Shown one piece after another: positions 10,065-21,058 of a DNA stretch of 64,000 nt (its first letter is position 1; every line of letters begins with the position of its first letter). Position numbers and translations under genes: made by a program. Below the pieces are notes generated by a model that saw only the letters and a program-made list of their open reading frames with translations, did no database searches and was not told the DNA's origin. The stretch is taken from assembly GCA_003216795.1 (NCBI GenBank), contig QCIH01000001.1:124001-188000 (forward strand). The letters run 5' to 3'. Source of the stretch: Prochlorococcus sp. AG-402-K16 (GTDB lineage: Bacteria; Cyanobacteriota; Cyanobacteriia; PCC-6307; Cyanobiaceae).

Positions 10065-11588
10065 TTAGGGTCTACGCCAGAAAATATTATCTTTTGAAAT
10101 TAATTGATCTGACTCAGGAGGTCCCCATGTCATAGATTCATAATTATAAATAGGTAACTTCCAAGGAGAATTATCCATCAATTCTATTAATGGGGTATAA
10201 AGTTTCCAGGCTGCTTCTACCTCATCACTTCGAGTAAATAATGTTGGGTCAGAAAGCATTGCATCAGCCAATAATCTTACATAGCCTTCATCTGAGGGTT
10301 CTCCAAATGATTCATCATAAGAAAATTCCATCTCAACAGGTCTTGATTTCATTCCAGAACCAGGAGATTTTACCTCAAATTTAAAAGTAGCACCTTCATT
10401 TGGCTGAATTCTAAGGACAAGTTGATTTGGGGCAGGATTTATTATTGTTGATTCAAATAAATGAACAGGAACGTCTTTAAAAGTCAAGACTATTTCTCCA
10501 AGTCTTTTAGGTAGTCTTTTACCTGTTCTCAAATAAAAAGGAACCCCTTGCCAACGCCAGTTATCCACGAAAACTTTTGTCGCAATATAAGTTTCTGTTG
10601 TGCTGTTACTATAAACACCATCTTCCTGCCTATATCCTTTGAGTCGATTTAAAATATTCCCTCCCTCTCCATATTGACCTCTTATGCAACAATTCCACGG
10701 TTCATTTTCGTCAGCAAGTTTTGAAGCTTGAAGAACCTTAGCTTTTTCATTTCTTATTGCTTCTGGTTCAAATTTCCCAGGAGGTTCCATTGCAGTAACT
10801 GCAAGCATTTGAGTCATATGATTTTGAAGCATATCACGTAAAGCACCAGAGCTTTCGTAATAACCTGCTCTATCTTCAACACCAACTGTTTCAGATGAAG
10901 TAATTTGAACACTTGATATATAATTCCTATTCCAGATTGGTTCAAAAATAGTGTTAGCAAACCTCAAAACAAGAATATTCTGAACTGTCTCTTTACCTAA
11001 ATAATGATCAATCCTATAAATCTGACTTTCTTCAGCGCAACTTTGAACAATCTTATTCAATTTTTTTGCACTTGAATAATCTCTTCCAAAAGGTTTTTCA
11101 ATCACTAAACGACTTTTCTTAGGGTCATCTAAAAGGCCAGCCCCTTTTAGAGCTTTACATCCACTTGCATAGAAATTCGGAGATACTGATAAATAAAATG
11201 TTCTATTCCCATGAGTAGCTTGTGTTTTATCAATTTCATTTAATCTTCTAGAAAGCCTTACGACATGATCACTTTGTTGTAGGTCAACTGGTTCATAGAA
11301 AAGATAATTAGAAAATTGTCCCCACTCCCTTTCTTTTCCAGATATTTGATTTGATAACTTTACTTTCATCTTTTCTCTAAAATCATTATCAGTCCAAGGT
11401 CTTCTAGCACAACCAACTATTCCAAATTCACTAGGAATTCTTCTTTGCAAATAAAGTTCAAATAAGGCTGGTATTAATTTTCTATGAGTAAGGTCTCCAC
11501 TAGCACCAAAAATTACTAAACATTGTGGAGGTATGACTCTTTCCTGCCGTAAACCTAATCTTAGAGGATTACTTAAAGTTGAAGGCAT
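10065..11588 (-). CDS. zwf: glucose-6-phosphate 1-dehydrogenase
   Basis: Oxidises glucose-6-phosphate to 6-phosphogluconolactone with NADP, the entry to the oxidative pentose phosphate pathway. 507 residues. The N-terminal Rossmann motif is IFGASGDLTHRKLIPAL, the active-site signature is RIDHYLGKETVQN near residue 195, and VIEKPFGRD lies upstream of it. First gene of a zwf-opcA-cobB run on the minus strand. Its activity is expected to depend on OpcA and on thioredoxin-linked redox control, which is family knowledge and not visible here. Confidence 0.97.
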   Translation of the reverse strand: MPSTLSNPLRLGLRQERVIPPQCLVIFGASGDLTHRKLIPALFELYLQRRIPSEFGIVGCARRPWTDNDFREKMKVKLSNQISGKEREWGQFSNYLFYEPVDLQQSDHVVRLSRRLNEIDKTQATHGNRTFYLSVSPNFYASGCKALKGAGLLDDPKKSRLVIEKPFGRDYSSAKKLNKIVQSCAEESQIYRIDHYLGKETVQNILVLRFANTIFEPIWNRNYISSVQITSSETVGVEDRAGYYESSGALRDMLQNHMTQMLAVTAMEPPGKFEPEAIRNEKAKVLQASKLADENEPWNCCIRGQYGEGGNILNRLKGYRQEDGVYSNSTTETYIATKVFVDNWRWQGVPFYLRTGKRLPKRLGEIVLTFKDVPVHLFESTIINPAPNQLVLRIQPNEGATFKFEVKSPGSGMKSRPVEMEFSYDESFGEPSDEGYVRLLADAMLSDPTLFTRSDEVEAAWKLYTPLIELMDNSPWKLPIYNYESMTWGPPESDQLISKDNIFWRRP

Positions 11589-11698
11589 ATTTTTAGTATT
11601 CTTTATTTAAAATCCTCTTTTTTTCAAATATTAGCTACATATTGTGTCTAAACCAAAAAGTATTTAGTATGTGAAACTTAAATCTAAATATCAAAGAT

Positions 11699-12829
<1,131 letters not shown>

Positions 12830-13006
12830 TTAGATTTCATTAATAAAAGATTATCAATATGTAGTTTAATTTGTAGTGATTTTACAAAAATGGTTACGTT
12901 TTGAGATCGGAATAAATAGATGAAATTATTTTTATTTTTCCGTATTTGTTGTTTTTATCAGTATAGTTACACAGAAATAATTTTTAACTAATTAAAAATT
13001 CATTGT

Positions 13007-13549
13007 ATGAACAATCCTCAAGAATCAATGAATCATTTTAAAGACAATGATTTCAGGACAATTGAGCAGACGATGGAAAAGCTTTCTGGCGGAACAAGAC
13101 GACTAGCAGCTCAACTTACAACTTCTGCAAGTATCGATTCCTTGTGGAGTGTTTTAACAGATTATGATCAACTAAATCTTTACATCCCAAATCTTTTATC
13201 AAGCAAGAAAATATTTCAGAAGGGAAATAATGTCCACCTTAAACAAGTTGGGGCTCAGGATTTCCTTGGCATGAAATTTTCAGCTGAAGTTACTATAGAC
13301 TTAATAGAGGATAAGGAGCTTGGCCTCTTAAAGTTTAATTTGATAAAAGGAGATTTCAGGAAATTTGAAGGTAGCTGGAAAATGCAAAAAATTAAAAATA
13401 CTTCAAAAAATTCATTAATTTACGATCTTACTGTTCAAGGTTGTCAATGGATGCCAATAGGGATGATAGAGAAAAGACTGAAAAAAGATCTTTCAGAAAA
13501 TTTAATTGCCGTAGATAGGCAAGCAAAATCATCAAAAAGATCTTTGTAA
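13007..13549 (+). CDS. SRPBCC / polyketide cyclase-like lipid-binding protein
   Basis: 180 residues. The segment from about residue 30 (QLTTSASIDSLWSVLTDYDQ) through PNLLSSKKI and GDFRKFEGSW fits the START/SRPBCC coenzyme-Q-binding fold, with the characteristic W-x-x-L-T-D-Y-D near the N-terminus. These proteins form a hydrophobic pocket; the ligand here is unknown. It has no signal peptide. tRNA-Glu follows on the opposite strand 11 bases after the stop. Confidence 0.8.
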   Translation: MNNPQESMNHFKDNDFRTIEQTMEKLSGGTRRLAAQLTTSASIDSLWSVLTDYDQLNLYIPNLLSSKKIFQKGNNVHLKQVGAQDFLGMKFSAEVTIDLIEDKELGLLKFNLIKGDFRKFEGSWKMQKIKNTSKNSLIYDLTVQGCQWMPIGMIEKRLKKDLSENLIAVDRQAKSSKRSL

Positions 13550-13560
13550 ATTTAAATTAA

Positions 13561-13633
13561 TAGCCCCAAGGGGATTCGAACCCCTGTCGCCTCCGTGAAA
13601 GGGAGGTGTCCTAGGCCTCTAGACGATGGGGCC
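13561..13633 (-). tRNA. tRNA-Glu (UUC)
   Basis: Read on the minus strand, this 73-base unit folds into a complete cloverleaf. The acceptor is GGCCCCA against TGGGGCT with a terminal G-U pair. The D-arm contains TCTAGAGGCC, the anticodon loop CTTTCAC gives anticodon TTC, and the T-loop is TTCGAAT. CCA is not encoded. In cyanobacteria this tRNA also feeds tetrapyrrole synthesis through glutamyl-tRNA reductase, as established knowledge. Confidence 0.96.
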
Positions 13634-13674
13634 AGGAGATTAGCATAGCAGCTTATTAAAAACTAAGAGTAAGG

Positions 13675-14793
13675 CTAGCCTTTCGTCAAGTATTGTTGCT
13701 CTTTGTTTTGTCCTTGCCAAACAGGAACTGTGAAATGAAAGCAGGAACCTTCACCAATTTCAGATACGACCCATATTCTTCCTCCATGGACTTGCACAAT
13801 TCTCCTACACACTGATAACCCTATACCAAATCCTGAAGTTCCTTCAGAAGTCTGCGGTAGTCTAACCCTATCTAAAAAAATTCTTTTTTGTTCGCTCAAA
13901 GGAATCCCTGCACCTTTGTCACAAATTGTTATTTCTACCCATTGATTTGTCTTATGAATCATAGTGATTTTTATAGATCCTGAGTCTTTAGAAAATTTAA
14001 TAGCATTTTCAATTAAATTTAAAAATACTTGCCTCATTCTTCTTTGATCTGCAAATACACTTGGCAGATCAGATGGAATATCAGTATCAATTTCAATATT
14101 CCTTAATCTCCAGAATTTTTCTAATTCGAGTATTACTTCAGCACTAATATTACCTAACTCAATTTTCTGAGGATTAAATAACGCTTCCCATTTAGTTGTT
14201 CCAACCTCCAAAAGATCCTGAGATAAGAGTTCAATCTCTTCAAGACGTCTTTTAATTACCTCCTGTAATTTTGAAATATCTATTTGTCCGAGTTTTTGAC
14301 TTTGAACAGCCAAAGTTGCCGCAGTTAAAGGTGTTCTTAATTCATGCGCGACCATTCTTAATAATCTTTCCTGAGATTCTATTCTTTTTGTTAATGTCTC
14401 ATTTTCTTGTCTTAGAACAAGAAGTTCGTCTTCCAATAGAAATTCTTTTTGAGTTCTTATTGAATCAATTTTGGATGGCTGCAAATTAATCCCAAGATTT
14501 TTTGTTAAGCCTTCCTGTGACCACCTTGGCAACCATTTTTGCAACTGAGAGAAAATATTACTTCCAGCAAATATTTGCTTTGGAGCTGGGGAAACCTTTA
14601 TAAGAGCAGGAATAGCAACTAATCTATGTAATTCAAGTAATTCTGGCTGCTCTGTGGGTTCAGAGATCTGAAGAGATATCTCAAATTCGCAATCATCTGA
14701 TTCTAAATAAGCTATCAGAGACTTAATATCATTACTAGAAAGTTGATTTCTAGCTGCAACAAGTATTAGTTTTAGCTCTTTTTTATCATTCAA
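13675..14793 (-). CDS. sasA: adaptive-response sensory histidine kinase SasA (clock output)
   Basis: SasA binds KaiC through a KaiB-like N-terminal domain and phosphorylates RpaA to time gene expression. Residues about 5-90 form the KaiB/thioredoxin-like domain ([19 protein letters not shown]). The H-box is [13 protein letters not shown] near residue 150, followed by N-box [12 protein letters not shown]1 DKGAGIP and G2 GFGIGLSVC. 372 residues, no membrane segments, so cytoplasmic. It lies next to tRNA-Glu; the upstream neighbour is divergent. Confidence 0.95.
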   Translation of the reverse strand: MNDKKELKLILVAARNQLSSNDIKSLIAYLESDDCEFEISLQISEPTEQPELLELHRLVAIPALIKVSPAPKQIFAGSNIFSQLQKWLPRWSQEGLTKNLGINLQPSKIDSIRTQKEFLLEDELLVLRQENETLTKRIESQERLLRMVAHELRTPLTAATLAVQSQKLGQIDISKLQEVIKRRLEEIELLSQDLLEVGTTKWEALFNPQKIELGNISAEVILELEKFWRLRNIEIDTDIPSDLPSVFADQRRMRQVFLNLIENAIKFSKDSGSIKITMIHKTNQWVEITICDKGAGIPLSEQKRIFLDRVRLPQTSEGTSGFGIGLSVCRRIVQVHGGRIWVVSEIGEGSCFHFTVPVWQGQNKEQQYLTKG

Positions 14794-14899
14794 ATGAATT
14801 CCTCTGAAGTGTTGAAAAGCTGTTAATTCTTATGAACACCTTAAGATATTTTTTTTTATTTTACAGATAGGCTATTAAATAAATAAGACTTTTTTATAA

Positions 14900-15439
14900 A
14901 TGGTTGCTATTAATCCAAAGAAAAATCTACATTTTGGTGAAAACCCTCCTGAAATCAATTTAAATAGTAATTTAAAAAGGTGGTTTTCTAGGAATATTGG
15001 ATTATGGAAATCTAATAGAACGTATTTTCTCGATGAAGCACAAAAAACTTATAATTTAAGTATGAATATAAATATTCAAGCTCTAGAGAGTAAATCAGAA
15101 TGGGAGTCACATTATAAATTTACTTGGTATCCAGAAAAAAAATATAATTTCTTTGACGAAAATCCCCAGTATAAAGAACGAGGAGAAATGCATGCATTTT
15201 TAAAAGGACATCAACTTAAGAGGGAAAAATTTTATCTTAGTAATGATGAAGGCATTTCAAATATTAAGCAAGTCGACGAACACGAAATGATTTTTGAATC
15301 TTCTTACAAAGATTGGTATATACTTGAACATACAAGACTTGTAGATTCTGATAATTATAGATTTAGGGTCATATATTCATGGAAGAAAGATATACTTAAA
15401 ATAGTAGAGAATCATCACGAAATTAAAAGTATTAAATAA
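14900..15439 (+). CDS. conserved protein, possibly CpcS/CpeS-like lipocalin fold
   Basis: 179 residues, soluble, rich in Trp, Tyr and Lys. The block WFSRNIGLWKSNRTYFL (near 28-44), followed by alternating beta-like segments, resembles the N-terminus of CpcS/CpeS-type phycobiliprotein lyases, which are lipocalin-like pigment binders. Prochlorococcus keeps such genes without phycobilisomes. The assignment is a fold-level impression only. Start ATG at 14900 has no clear ribosome binding site. A Trp-rich C-terminal pair (YKDWYILEHTRLV, VIYSWKKD) also fits a beta-barrel. Confidence 0.55.
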   Translation: MVAINPKKNLHFGENPPEINLNSNLKRWFSRNIGLWKSNRTYFLDEAQKTYNLSMNINIQALESKSEWESHYKFTWYPEKKYNFFDENPQYKERGEMHAFLKGHQLKREKFYLSNDEGISNIKQVDEHEMIFESSYKDWYILEHTRLVDSDNYRFRVIYSWKKDILKIVENHHEIKSIK

Positions 15440-15511
15440 ATTTTATTGGCTGATTTATTTAAAAAATAAAAAATGTTATCTTTAATAATATGAATTAAAA
15501 ATAAATCAAAT

Positions 15512-15946
15512 ATGAGTTTAAAAATTTCTAAAATTTTTGTAATCCCTATAATTTTTTCATCTTTTTTATTTGATGCAAATAATGAATTTAATAAAGTAAA
15601 TGCAAATGTTAAAAATTCGCCTGCCAATAAAAATGATTTAGATTTATATCATGGGATGGGTGTTTCATTCCTATGTAATGCGACAAGAAAAGGATTTGAT
15701 TTAGATTTCCCAAAAACATTAAACGTTGCTTCATCAACTTTCGCATCAGTAGTTTCACAAAAACATGGAGGGAAAATAATAGAAAGAAAGAAAGAACAAA
15801 CAGTTGATATGAAGCAATTACAATTTATTGCATCTCTACAATTAGTTGAATCTGCTCTTCAAGTTTGTCCGGATAACGTTCCTGAAAAAATTGAAAAACA
15901 ATTTAAGATTGAAACTGAGAGACTCAAGAAATTACAAGGATTGTAA
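15512..15946 (+). CDS. secreted or periplasmic conserved protein of unknown function
   Basis: 144 residues beginning with a signal-like stretch (MSLKISKIFVIPIIFSSFLF), so export is likely. The mature part contains LYHGMGVSFLCNATRKGFDLDF and LQLVESALQVCPDNVP, with two Cys that could form a disulfide. No enzyme motif is recognised. It is convergent with prs, 14 bases from that gene's stop. It looks like a conserved picocyanobacterial family; function is not assigned. Confidence 0.65.
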   Translation: MSLKISKIFVIPIIFSSFLFDANNEFNKVNANVKNSPANKNDLDLYHGMGVSFLCNATRKGFDLDFPKTLNVASSTFASVVSQKHGGKIIERKKEQTVDMKQLQFIASLQLVESALQVCPDNVPEKIEKQFKIETERLKKLQGL

Positions 15947-15960
15947 AATTATTATTCCTT

Positions 15961-16956
15961 TTATCTAAACATTGAACTAACGGAACTTTCTTCGTGGATT
16001 CTCCAAATGGCTTCCCCTAACATATTTGCGACAGAAAGTACTTTTAACTGTGGAAAATTATCTTTATGTATAACTGGTATGCTGTTAGTCACAATAACCT
16101 GTTCGAAAAGATTCTTAGTACTTAATCTTTCATATGAAGGAGGGGAAAATACAGCATGTGAGGCACATGCAAATATTCTATTAGCTCCTTCTTTTTTTAG
16201 TAAATGAGCTCCAGAACAAATTGTGCCTCCCGTGTCTATCATGTCATCTATAAGAATAGCCGTTTTACCTTTGACTTCACCAATAACCGTTAGACTTTCA
16301 GCGATATTATGAGCAGATCTCCTTTTATCAATGATTGCCAACGGCGCATCCTTCATTAATTTTGCAAATGCTCTAGCTCTCGCCACTCCTCCTACATCAG
16401 GGGAGACTACAACTATTTCTTCTAAATCTAAAGTTTCTAGATAATCAATTAATACAGGTGAACCATAAATATGATCACAAGGTATATCAAAATAGCCTTG
16501 TATTTGAGCTGAGTGTAAGTCCATCGCAAGAACTCTATCAACTCCTGATTTCTCTAGTAAATTAGCAGTTAGTTTTGCAGTTATAGACTCTCTTCCAGAG
16601 GTCTTTCTATCTGCCCTTGCATATCCAAAATAGGGGATAACAGCCGTTATTTGTCTTGCAGAAGCTCTCTTGCATGCGTCAACCATGATCATAAGCTCCA
16701 TTAAACTATCGTTTACAGGAGCGCATGTAGGTTGTACGAGAAATACATCACAACCTCTAATAGACTGCTGAATCTGGACATAAAGTTCACCATCTGCAAA
16801 TCTTTTAGATATTAAAGGTACATTTTCAATCCCTAAGTATGATGCAATTTCTTCAGCTAATTTAGGATTTGTCGTCCCACTTACTAACCTTAATCTACTA
16901 TTAGTAAGATTAAACTTAGATTCTTTACTCTGCATTGCCGTGATAAAACTTGTCAC
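15961..16956 (-). CDS. prs: ribose-phosphate pyrophosphokinase
   Basis: Makes PRPP from ribose-5-phosphate and ATP, feeding nucleotide, histidine and tryptophan synthesis. 331 residues. Visible motifs are DLHSAQIQGYFDIPCDHIYGSP near residue 145, the flexible-loop region KRRSAHN, and the PRPP-binding AILIDDMIDTGGTI near residue 235. The start at 16956 gives about 15 residues ahead of the core; a slightly shorter start at an internal Met is possible. Upstream is a 247-base spacer shared with divergent malQ. Confidence 0.96.
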   Translation of the reverse strand: MTSFITAMQSKESKFNLTNSRLRLVSGTTNPKLAEEIASYLGIENVPLISKRFADGELYVQIQQSIRGCDVFLVQPTCAPVNDSLMELMIMVDACKRASARQITAVIPYFGYARADRKTSGRESITAKLTANLLEKSGVDRVLAMDLHSAQIQGYFDIPCDHIYGSPVLIDYLETLDLEEIVVVSPDVGGVARARAFAKLMKDAPLAIIDKRRSAHNIAESLTVIGEVKGKTAILIDDMIDTGGTICSGAHLLKKEGANRIFACASHAVFSPPSYERLSTKNLFEQVIVTNSIPVIHKDNFPQLKVLSVANMLGEAIWRIHEESSVSSMFR

Positions 16957-17203
16957 GAAATTTGCACCATAAGACTATATTCTTATCGTAGTCGTTTATG
17001 TGAATTTCGCAAAAAATAATGACTAGATGTTTTCAAAAGTCATATGCAATTAAGCAAAAAATTGTTGATCAAAAATTAGAATTTATATTTATTCAGACTT
17101 AAAAATCAGGAATGATATTTGTCAATTAAAAAAAATTTGTTTATGGTTGAATTTAGATAATTAAAAACACATTAAGTGTAAAGAATCAAAATATATTTAA
17201 AAC

Positions 17204-18724
17204 ATGCATCTAGAGTCAATTATTTCAAGAAAATCATTAGGCGTACTTATGCATCCAACATGTATTCCGGGAGGAAGAGAATGTGGAACTTTTGGTAGAG
17301 GAGCTAAAGAGTGGATAAAAAAACTGGAAAAGCATGGAATTGAATACTGGCAATTTTTACCTCTTACACCTACTGACTCTACAGGTTCTCCATATAGTTC
17401 CCCATCTAGTTTTGCATTAAACCCATGGTTTTTGGATATAGATGATTTAATCGAAAAAGGTTTTATCTTCATTTTAAATAAAGAAAATCTAGGTCCAACA
17501 AGTCAAGATAAAGATCATTTTGATTTTAATATTGCGGATGACCTAACAAAAAAAATAGGTCTCTTCCTTTTGCAAGGTTGGAGTTCACAATCTGAAGAAA
17601 GAAAAATTAATTTTAACAAATGGGTCAGCAGGAATTCTTGGGTTGAAGATTATGCAACATTTGTCGTTATAAGAGAGGAATTTAATATGTTGCCTTGGTG
17701 GGAATGGCCTAAAGAATTTAAAATAAAAAATAAAAAGTTCTTAAAATCATGGATAAAGAAAAAAAGTGAAGAGATACTTATAAAAAAATTAATACAGTGG
17801 CATCTTGATGAGCAATGGAGCGACATTAAAAAATTTGCGAAATCAAAAAATATTAAGCTAATAGGAGATTTGCCATTTTATGTATCCAGGGACAGCGCCG
17901 ACGTATGGAGTAATAAATCATTATTTTCAATTTTTAAAAATGGAGATTTAATCTTTCAAAGTGGTGTTCCACCTGATTATTTTTCATCAACAGGACAATT
18001 ATGGGGTACCCCAACTTACTTTTGGTCAAAACACAAAAGGACTAATTTCGATTGGTGGAGAAAAAGATTTCAAAGACAATTTGAACTTGTGGACATATTG
18101 AGATTCGATCATTTCAGGGGTTTAGCAGGTTACTGGAGAGTTAATGGCAGTTCTAAAACGGCAATTATTGGAAAATGGATAAATTCTCCAGGTAAAACAC
18201 TATTAAATAAAGTAAAAAAGGATCTAGGGGGTAACTATCTACCAATTATTGCAGAGGATCTGGGAGTAATAACTCCAGATGTAGAGAAATTAAGGAAAGA
18301 CTTCAAACTTCCTGGCATGAAAATATTACAATTCGCTTTTGATGGCAATAAAGATAATCCTTATTTACCTAAGAATATTGAAGGAGAAAATTGGGTTGTT
18401 TATACAGGTACTCACGACAACTCTACGTCTGTTTCATGGTGGAAATATTTAGATTATGAATCCCAAAAAAGAATAAAAGATGAGTATAAATTTTCAGAAA
18501 ATCCTTCTTGGGATTTAATAGAAATTGGCATGAAAACTAATGCTAATCTCTTTATCGCTCCATTACAAGATCTATTATCTCTAGACGATTCAAGTAGATT
18601 AAATAAACCTGGCACCACAAAAAATAATTGGAAATGGAAGTTAAATCGTCCTTTAGAAGAAATAGAAGATAATATAAGTATGTTTGGTGAGCTAGGAAAT
18701 AATCTTGGAAGGACTCTAAAGTAG
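17204..18724 (+). CDS. malQ: 4-alpha-glucanotransferase (amylomaltase)
   Basis: GH77 disproportionating enzyme that moves maltodextrin segments, working with glycogen breakdown. 506 residues is normal. Motifs: SRDSADVW and the catalytic Asp in DILRFDHFRGLAGYW near residue 305; the catalytic Glu in IIAEDLGVITPDV near 350; YTGTHDNSTSVSWW near 400 with the third carboxylate. The transcript is monocistronic by context, being convergent with the following HTH gene after 13 bases. Confidence 0.96.
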   Translation: MHLESIISRKSLGVLMHPTCIPGGRECGTFGRGAKEWIKKLEKHGIEYWQFLPLTPTDSTGSPYSSPSSFALNPWFLDIDDLIEKGFIFILNKENLGPTSQDKDHFDFNIADDLTKKIGLFLLQGWSSQSEERKINFNKWVSRNSWVEDYATFVVIREEFNMLPWWEWPKEFKIKNKKFLKSWIKKKSEEILIKKLIQWHLDEQWSDIKKFAKSKNIKLIGDLPFYVSRDSADVWSNKSLFSIFKNGDLIFQSGVPPDYFSSTGQLWGTPTYFWSKHKRTNFDWWRKRFQRQFELVDILRFDHFRGLAGYWRVNGSSKTAIIGKWINSPGKTLLNKVKKDLGGNYLPIIAEDLGVITPDVEKLRKDFKLPGMKILQFAFDGNKDNPYLPKNIEGENWVVYTGTHDNSTSVSWWKYLDYESQKRIKDEYKFSENPSWDLIEIGMKTNANLFIAPLQDLLSLDDSSRLNKPGTTKNNWKWKLNRPLEEIEDNISMFGELGNNLGRTLK

Positions 18725-18737
18725 AATTTATTTAAAA

Positions 18738-19229
18738 TTATTTATCAATCATATGATTTTCAATATTTTGAATCTCTATAACATTTACATTTAAAATAAA
18801 GTATCGTTTTAACATAAATATAGTTAGAACTAATATAAAAAAATACAAAAAACTTCCTTGCCATGTATTGATAAGATCGAATTTCCTTAACAGAAAATCC
18901 TTTCCCTCTTTCTTTAAAATTTTTCTTTCATCAACTGCTAACTTTAATAATGTATTTTTTTTTAATACTAAGCATTCCTCTAATTTAATTAATATAGATC
19001 TTATAAAAGGATACTCTGGCCTAATATTTTTATTATTATCTTCAATAGAGTTTATTATTCGTTCAGGAATTTTTGAAATGTATGACAATTCTTCAATTGT
19101 GAGGTTTTGTTGAATTCTTGATTCCTTTACTAACTTTGCAATTTCAATATATTGGTCAACCAATCCAGAACTTAAGTCTTTATTTTCAGATTTTTTGTTA
19201 AGTAAAAAGAAATTTTTCAAAATATTCAT
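18738..19229 (-). CDS. RodZ-like helix-turn-helix protein with one membrane helix
   Basis: 163 residues. An HTH_25-type domain spans about residues 30-95 (LVKESRIQQNLTIEELSYIS), and one transmembrane helix follows near 128-148 (FLYFFILVLTIFML). This resembles the N-terminal half of RodZ, which anchors MreB to the membrane. The periplasmic domain of RodZ is essentially absent, so it is either a short form or an unrelated membrane HTH protein. Very Lys/Asn/Ile-rich, like the neighbouring DNA. It lies 110 bases downstream of the Abc1 kinase gene. Confidence 0.7.
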   Translation of the reverse strand: MNILKNFFLLNKKSENKDLSSGLVDQYIEIAKLVKESRIQQNLTIEELSYISKIPERIINSIEDNNKNIRPEYPFIRSILIKLEECLVLKKNTLLKLAVDERKILKKEGKDFLLRKFDLINTWQGSFLYFFILVLTIFMLKRYFILNVNVIEIQNIENHMIDK

Positions 19230-19338
19230 TTAATTTCCAAAAATAAATAATCCTTTTTACTTCTCATTTTTAAAATATTACATCCAATTCTAATCGAATT
19301 AAAATCATAAGTAAGTTAATTAGATATAAATATAAAAA

Positions 19339-20994
19339 CTAAACTGTAGAAATAATATTTTGAAATGCACTTTTTGCTATATTCAGAGGGCTAAAAGTAT
19401 CCCTAATTAAAGCTAAGAGTTTTTTTGCATCAGTAAATTCTAATTTTTCATCTTTTATGAGACTTAAAAGAAGATTCTTCCTAACTTCGGATCCTTTTTT
19501 ACTTACAAATAATTTCAATCCAGCGTTTGCAACTGGTATGAGATCTGAATTAATATTCTCCGAATCTCTAAATAAAATGTTTAGTAAACTTTCAACTTTT
19601 TCTATTTGGATTTGACCTTTTTTATCAAAAACAACTTCTAAAAGTATGTCTAAAATCTCTTCAGAATTATCAGTCAGTAGTTTTTTTGCAATATATGGAT
19701 AAGCAATTTTTAGAATTTTAAATTCAGGATCTAACCTTAATGCTAAACCCTCTTGACTAACAACGGCTCTTATTATTAAGGCAAACCTACTGGGAACTCT
19801 AAAAGGATAGGAATACATTAGTTTTGAGAATTTATCAGTTACATTTTTAAGATTAAAATTACCAACCTCAGCGCCAAAAGATCCTCCTAGAACTTCTTTT
19901 AATGGTTCAACAAGTTTTTGAAGATCTTGTTCTTTGGTTAAAAAACCTAATTTCTGGAAATCTTCTGCGAGAAGATAATATTCTTCGTTTATTATGTGAA
20001 CAATTGCCTTAATAAGAGTAAGTCTATCTGAATTTGTAATAGTATCCATCATTCCAAAATCAACATAAGCTAAATTCCCACAATCTGCATTTCCCCCTTT
20101 GAGAGCAAACATGTTTCCTGGATGTGGGTCTGCATGAAAATATCCAAATTCAAATAATTGCTGCAGTCCACTGATCACGCATGTTTTTATAAACGAAGCA
20201 GGTATTAAATTATTTTCCTCTAGTAAAAATCGATCTCTTAACTTAACTCCATCAATCCAAGAAGTTGTGATTACCCTTTTGGATGAAAACTGTTTTTCTA
20301 ATTTAGGAATAAAAATATTTGGATTTTCTTTGAATAAATTTGCAAACCTCAAAGCATTTTCGGCCTCTTTTTGATAGTCAATTTCATCAAAAAGTGCCTT
20401 ACCGAATTCATCTATTATCTCTCCAATTCCAACACCTATATTTAATGGTAAGAGTGGAGATAAGAAAGTCCCTAAAAACCTTAAGATTACAACATCCCTT
20501 CTTATAAGAAAATATAAATTTGGCCGCTGTACTTTCACAGCTAAAAAAGTATTATTTAATTTTGCTTTATAAACTTGACCTAAGCTTGCTGAAGCAATAG
20601 GACTATCTGGAAACTCTTCAAATAATTCATTAGCATTGGATCCAAGTTCCTCTTCAATAATTTTTAAAGCAATTTTGTGATCAAATGCTGGGAGATTATC
20701 TTGTAAGTTTGTAAGTTCAGTAAGCCAATCTTGTCTAACAAGATCTGGTCTAGTTGAGAGTGCTTGGCCTAATTTTATAAAACAAGGGCCTAAATCCGTT
20801 ATTACATCAAAAAGATATTTTGAGAGATTATTTTGTACATTTTTATTTTTACTGTTACCTTGAAAAAGTATTCTTAAAAAAAGAAAAATAAAAGTTAAAA
20901 GGATATATAAAACTCTCGGGATAAAAATCCATGGTCTCAAAATCAACCAAAGAAAGTCTTCTTTTGCTGAATATTCCGAATAAGATCTTTTCAT
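19339..20994 (-). CDS. ABC1/UbiB family atypical kinase
   Basis: 551 residues. Family features: the KxGQ motif within LGPCFIKLGQALSTRPDLV (near residue 75), the Ala-rich loop ASLGQVYKA replacing a Gly-rich loop, the invariant Lys in LAVKVQRPN, the catalytic-loop segment GYFHADPHPGNMF, and the metal-binding YVDFGMMD. UbiB-type proteins support quinone or prenyl-lipid metabolism; cyanobacterial members are linked to plastoquinone and stress, by family knowledge. A hydrophobic segment near residues 25-45 suggests membrane association. Divergent from the decarboxylase gene over 64 bases. Confidence 0.92.
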   Translation of the reverse strand: MKRSYSEYSAKEDFLWLILRPWIFIPRVLYILLTFIFLFLRILFQGNSKNKNVQNNLSKYLFDVITDLGPCFIKLGQALSTRPDLVRQDWLTELTNLQDNLPAFDHKIALKIIEEELGSNANELFEEFPDSPIASASLGQVYKAKLNNTFLAVKVQRPNLYFLIRRDVVILRFLGTFLSPLLPLNIGVGIGEIIDEFGKALFDEIDYQKEAENALRFANLFKENPNIFIPKLEKQFSSKRVITTSWIDGVKLRDRFLLEENNLIPASFIKTCVISGLQQLFEFGYFHADPHPGNMFALKGGNADCGNLAYVDFGMMDTITNSDRLTLIKAIVHIINEEYYLLAEDFQKLGFLTKEQDLQKLVEPLKEVLGGSFGAEVGNFNLKNVTDKFSKLMYSYPFRVPSRFALIIRAVVSQEGLALRLDPEFKILKIAYPYIAKKLLTDNSEEILDILLEVVFDKKGQIQIEKVESLLNILFRDSENINSDLIPVANAGLKLFVSKKGSEVRKNLLLSLIKDEKLEFTDAKKLLALIRDTFSPLNIAKSAFQNIISTV

Positions 20995-21058
20995 TAAAGT
21001 TAAAAAATATCAAAAAAGATTACCATGTAGACCATTCTATATATGTCAATAATACTTT

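Noticed and set aside
13561..13633. tRNA-Glu as a possible integration site
   Set aside because: The tRNA is intact, its neighbours are ordinary core genes, and I saw no duplicated tRNA end nearby.
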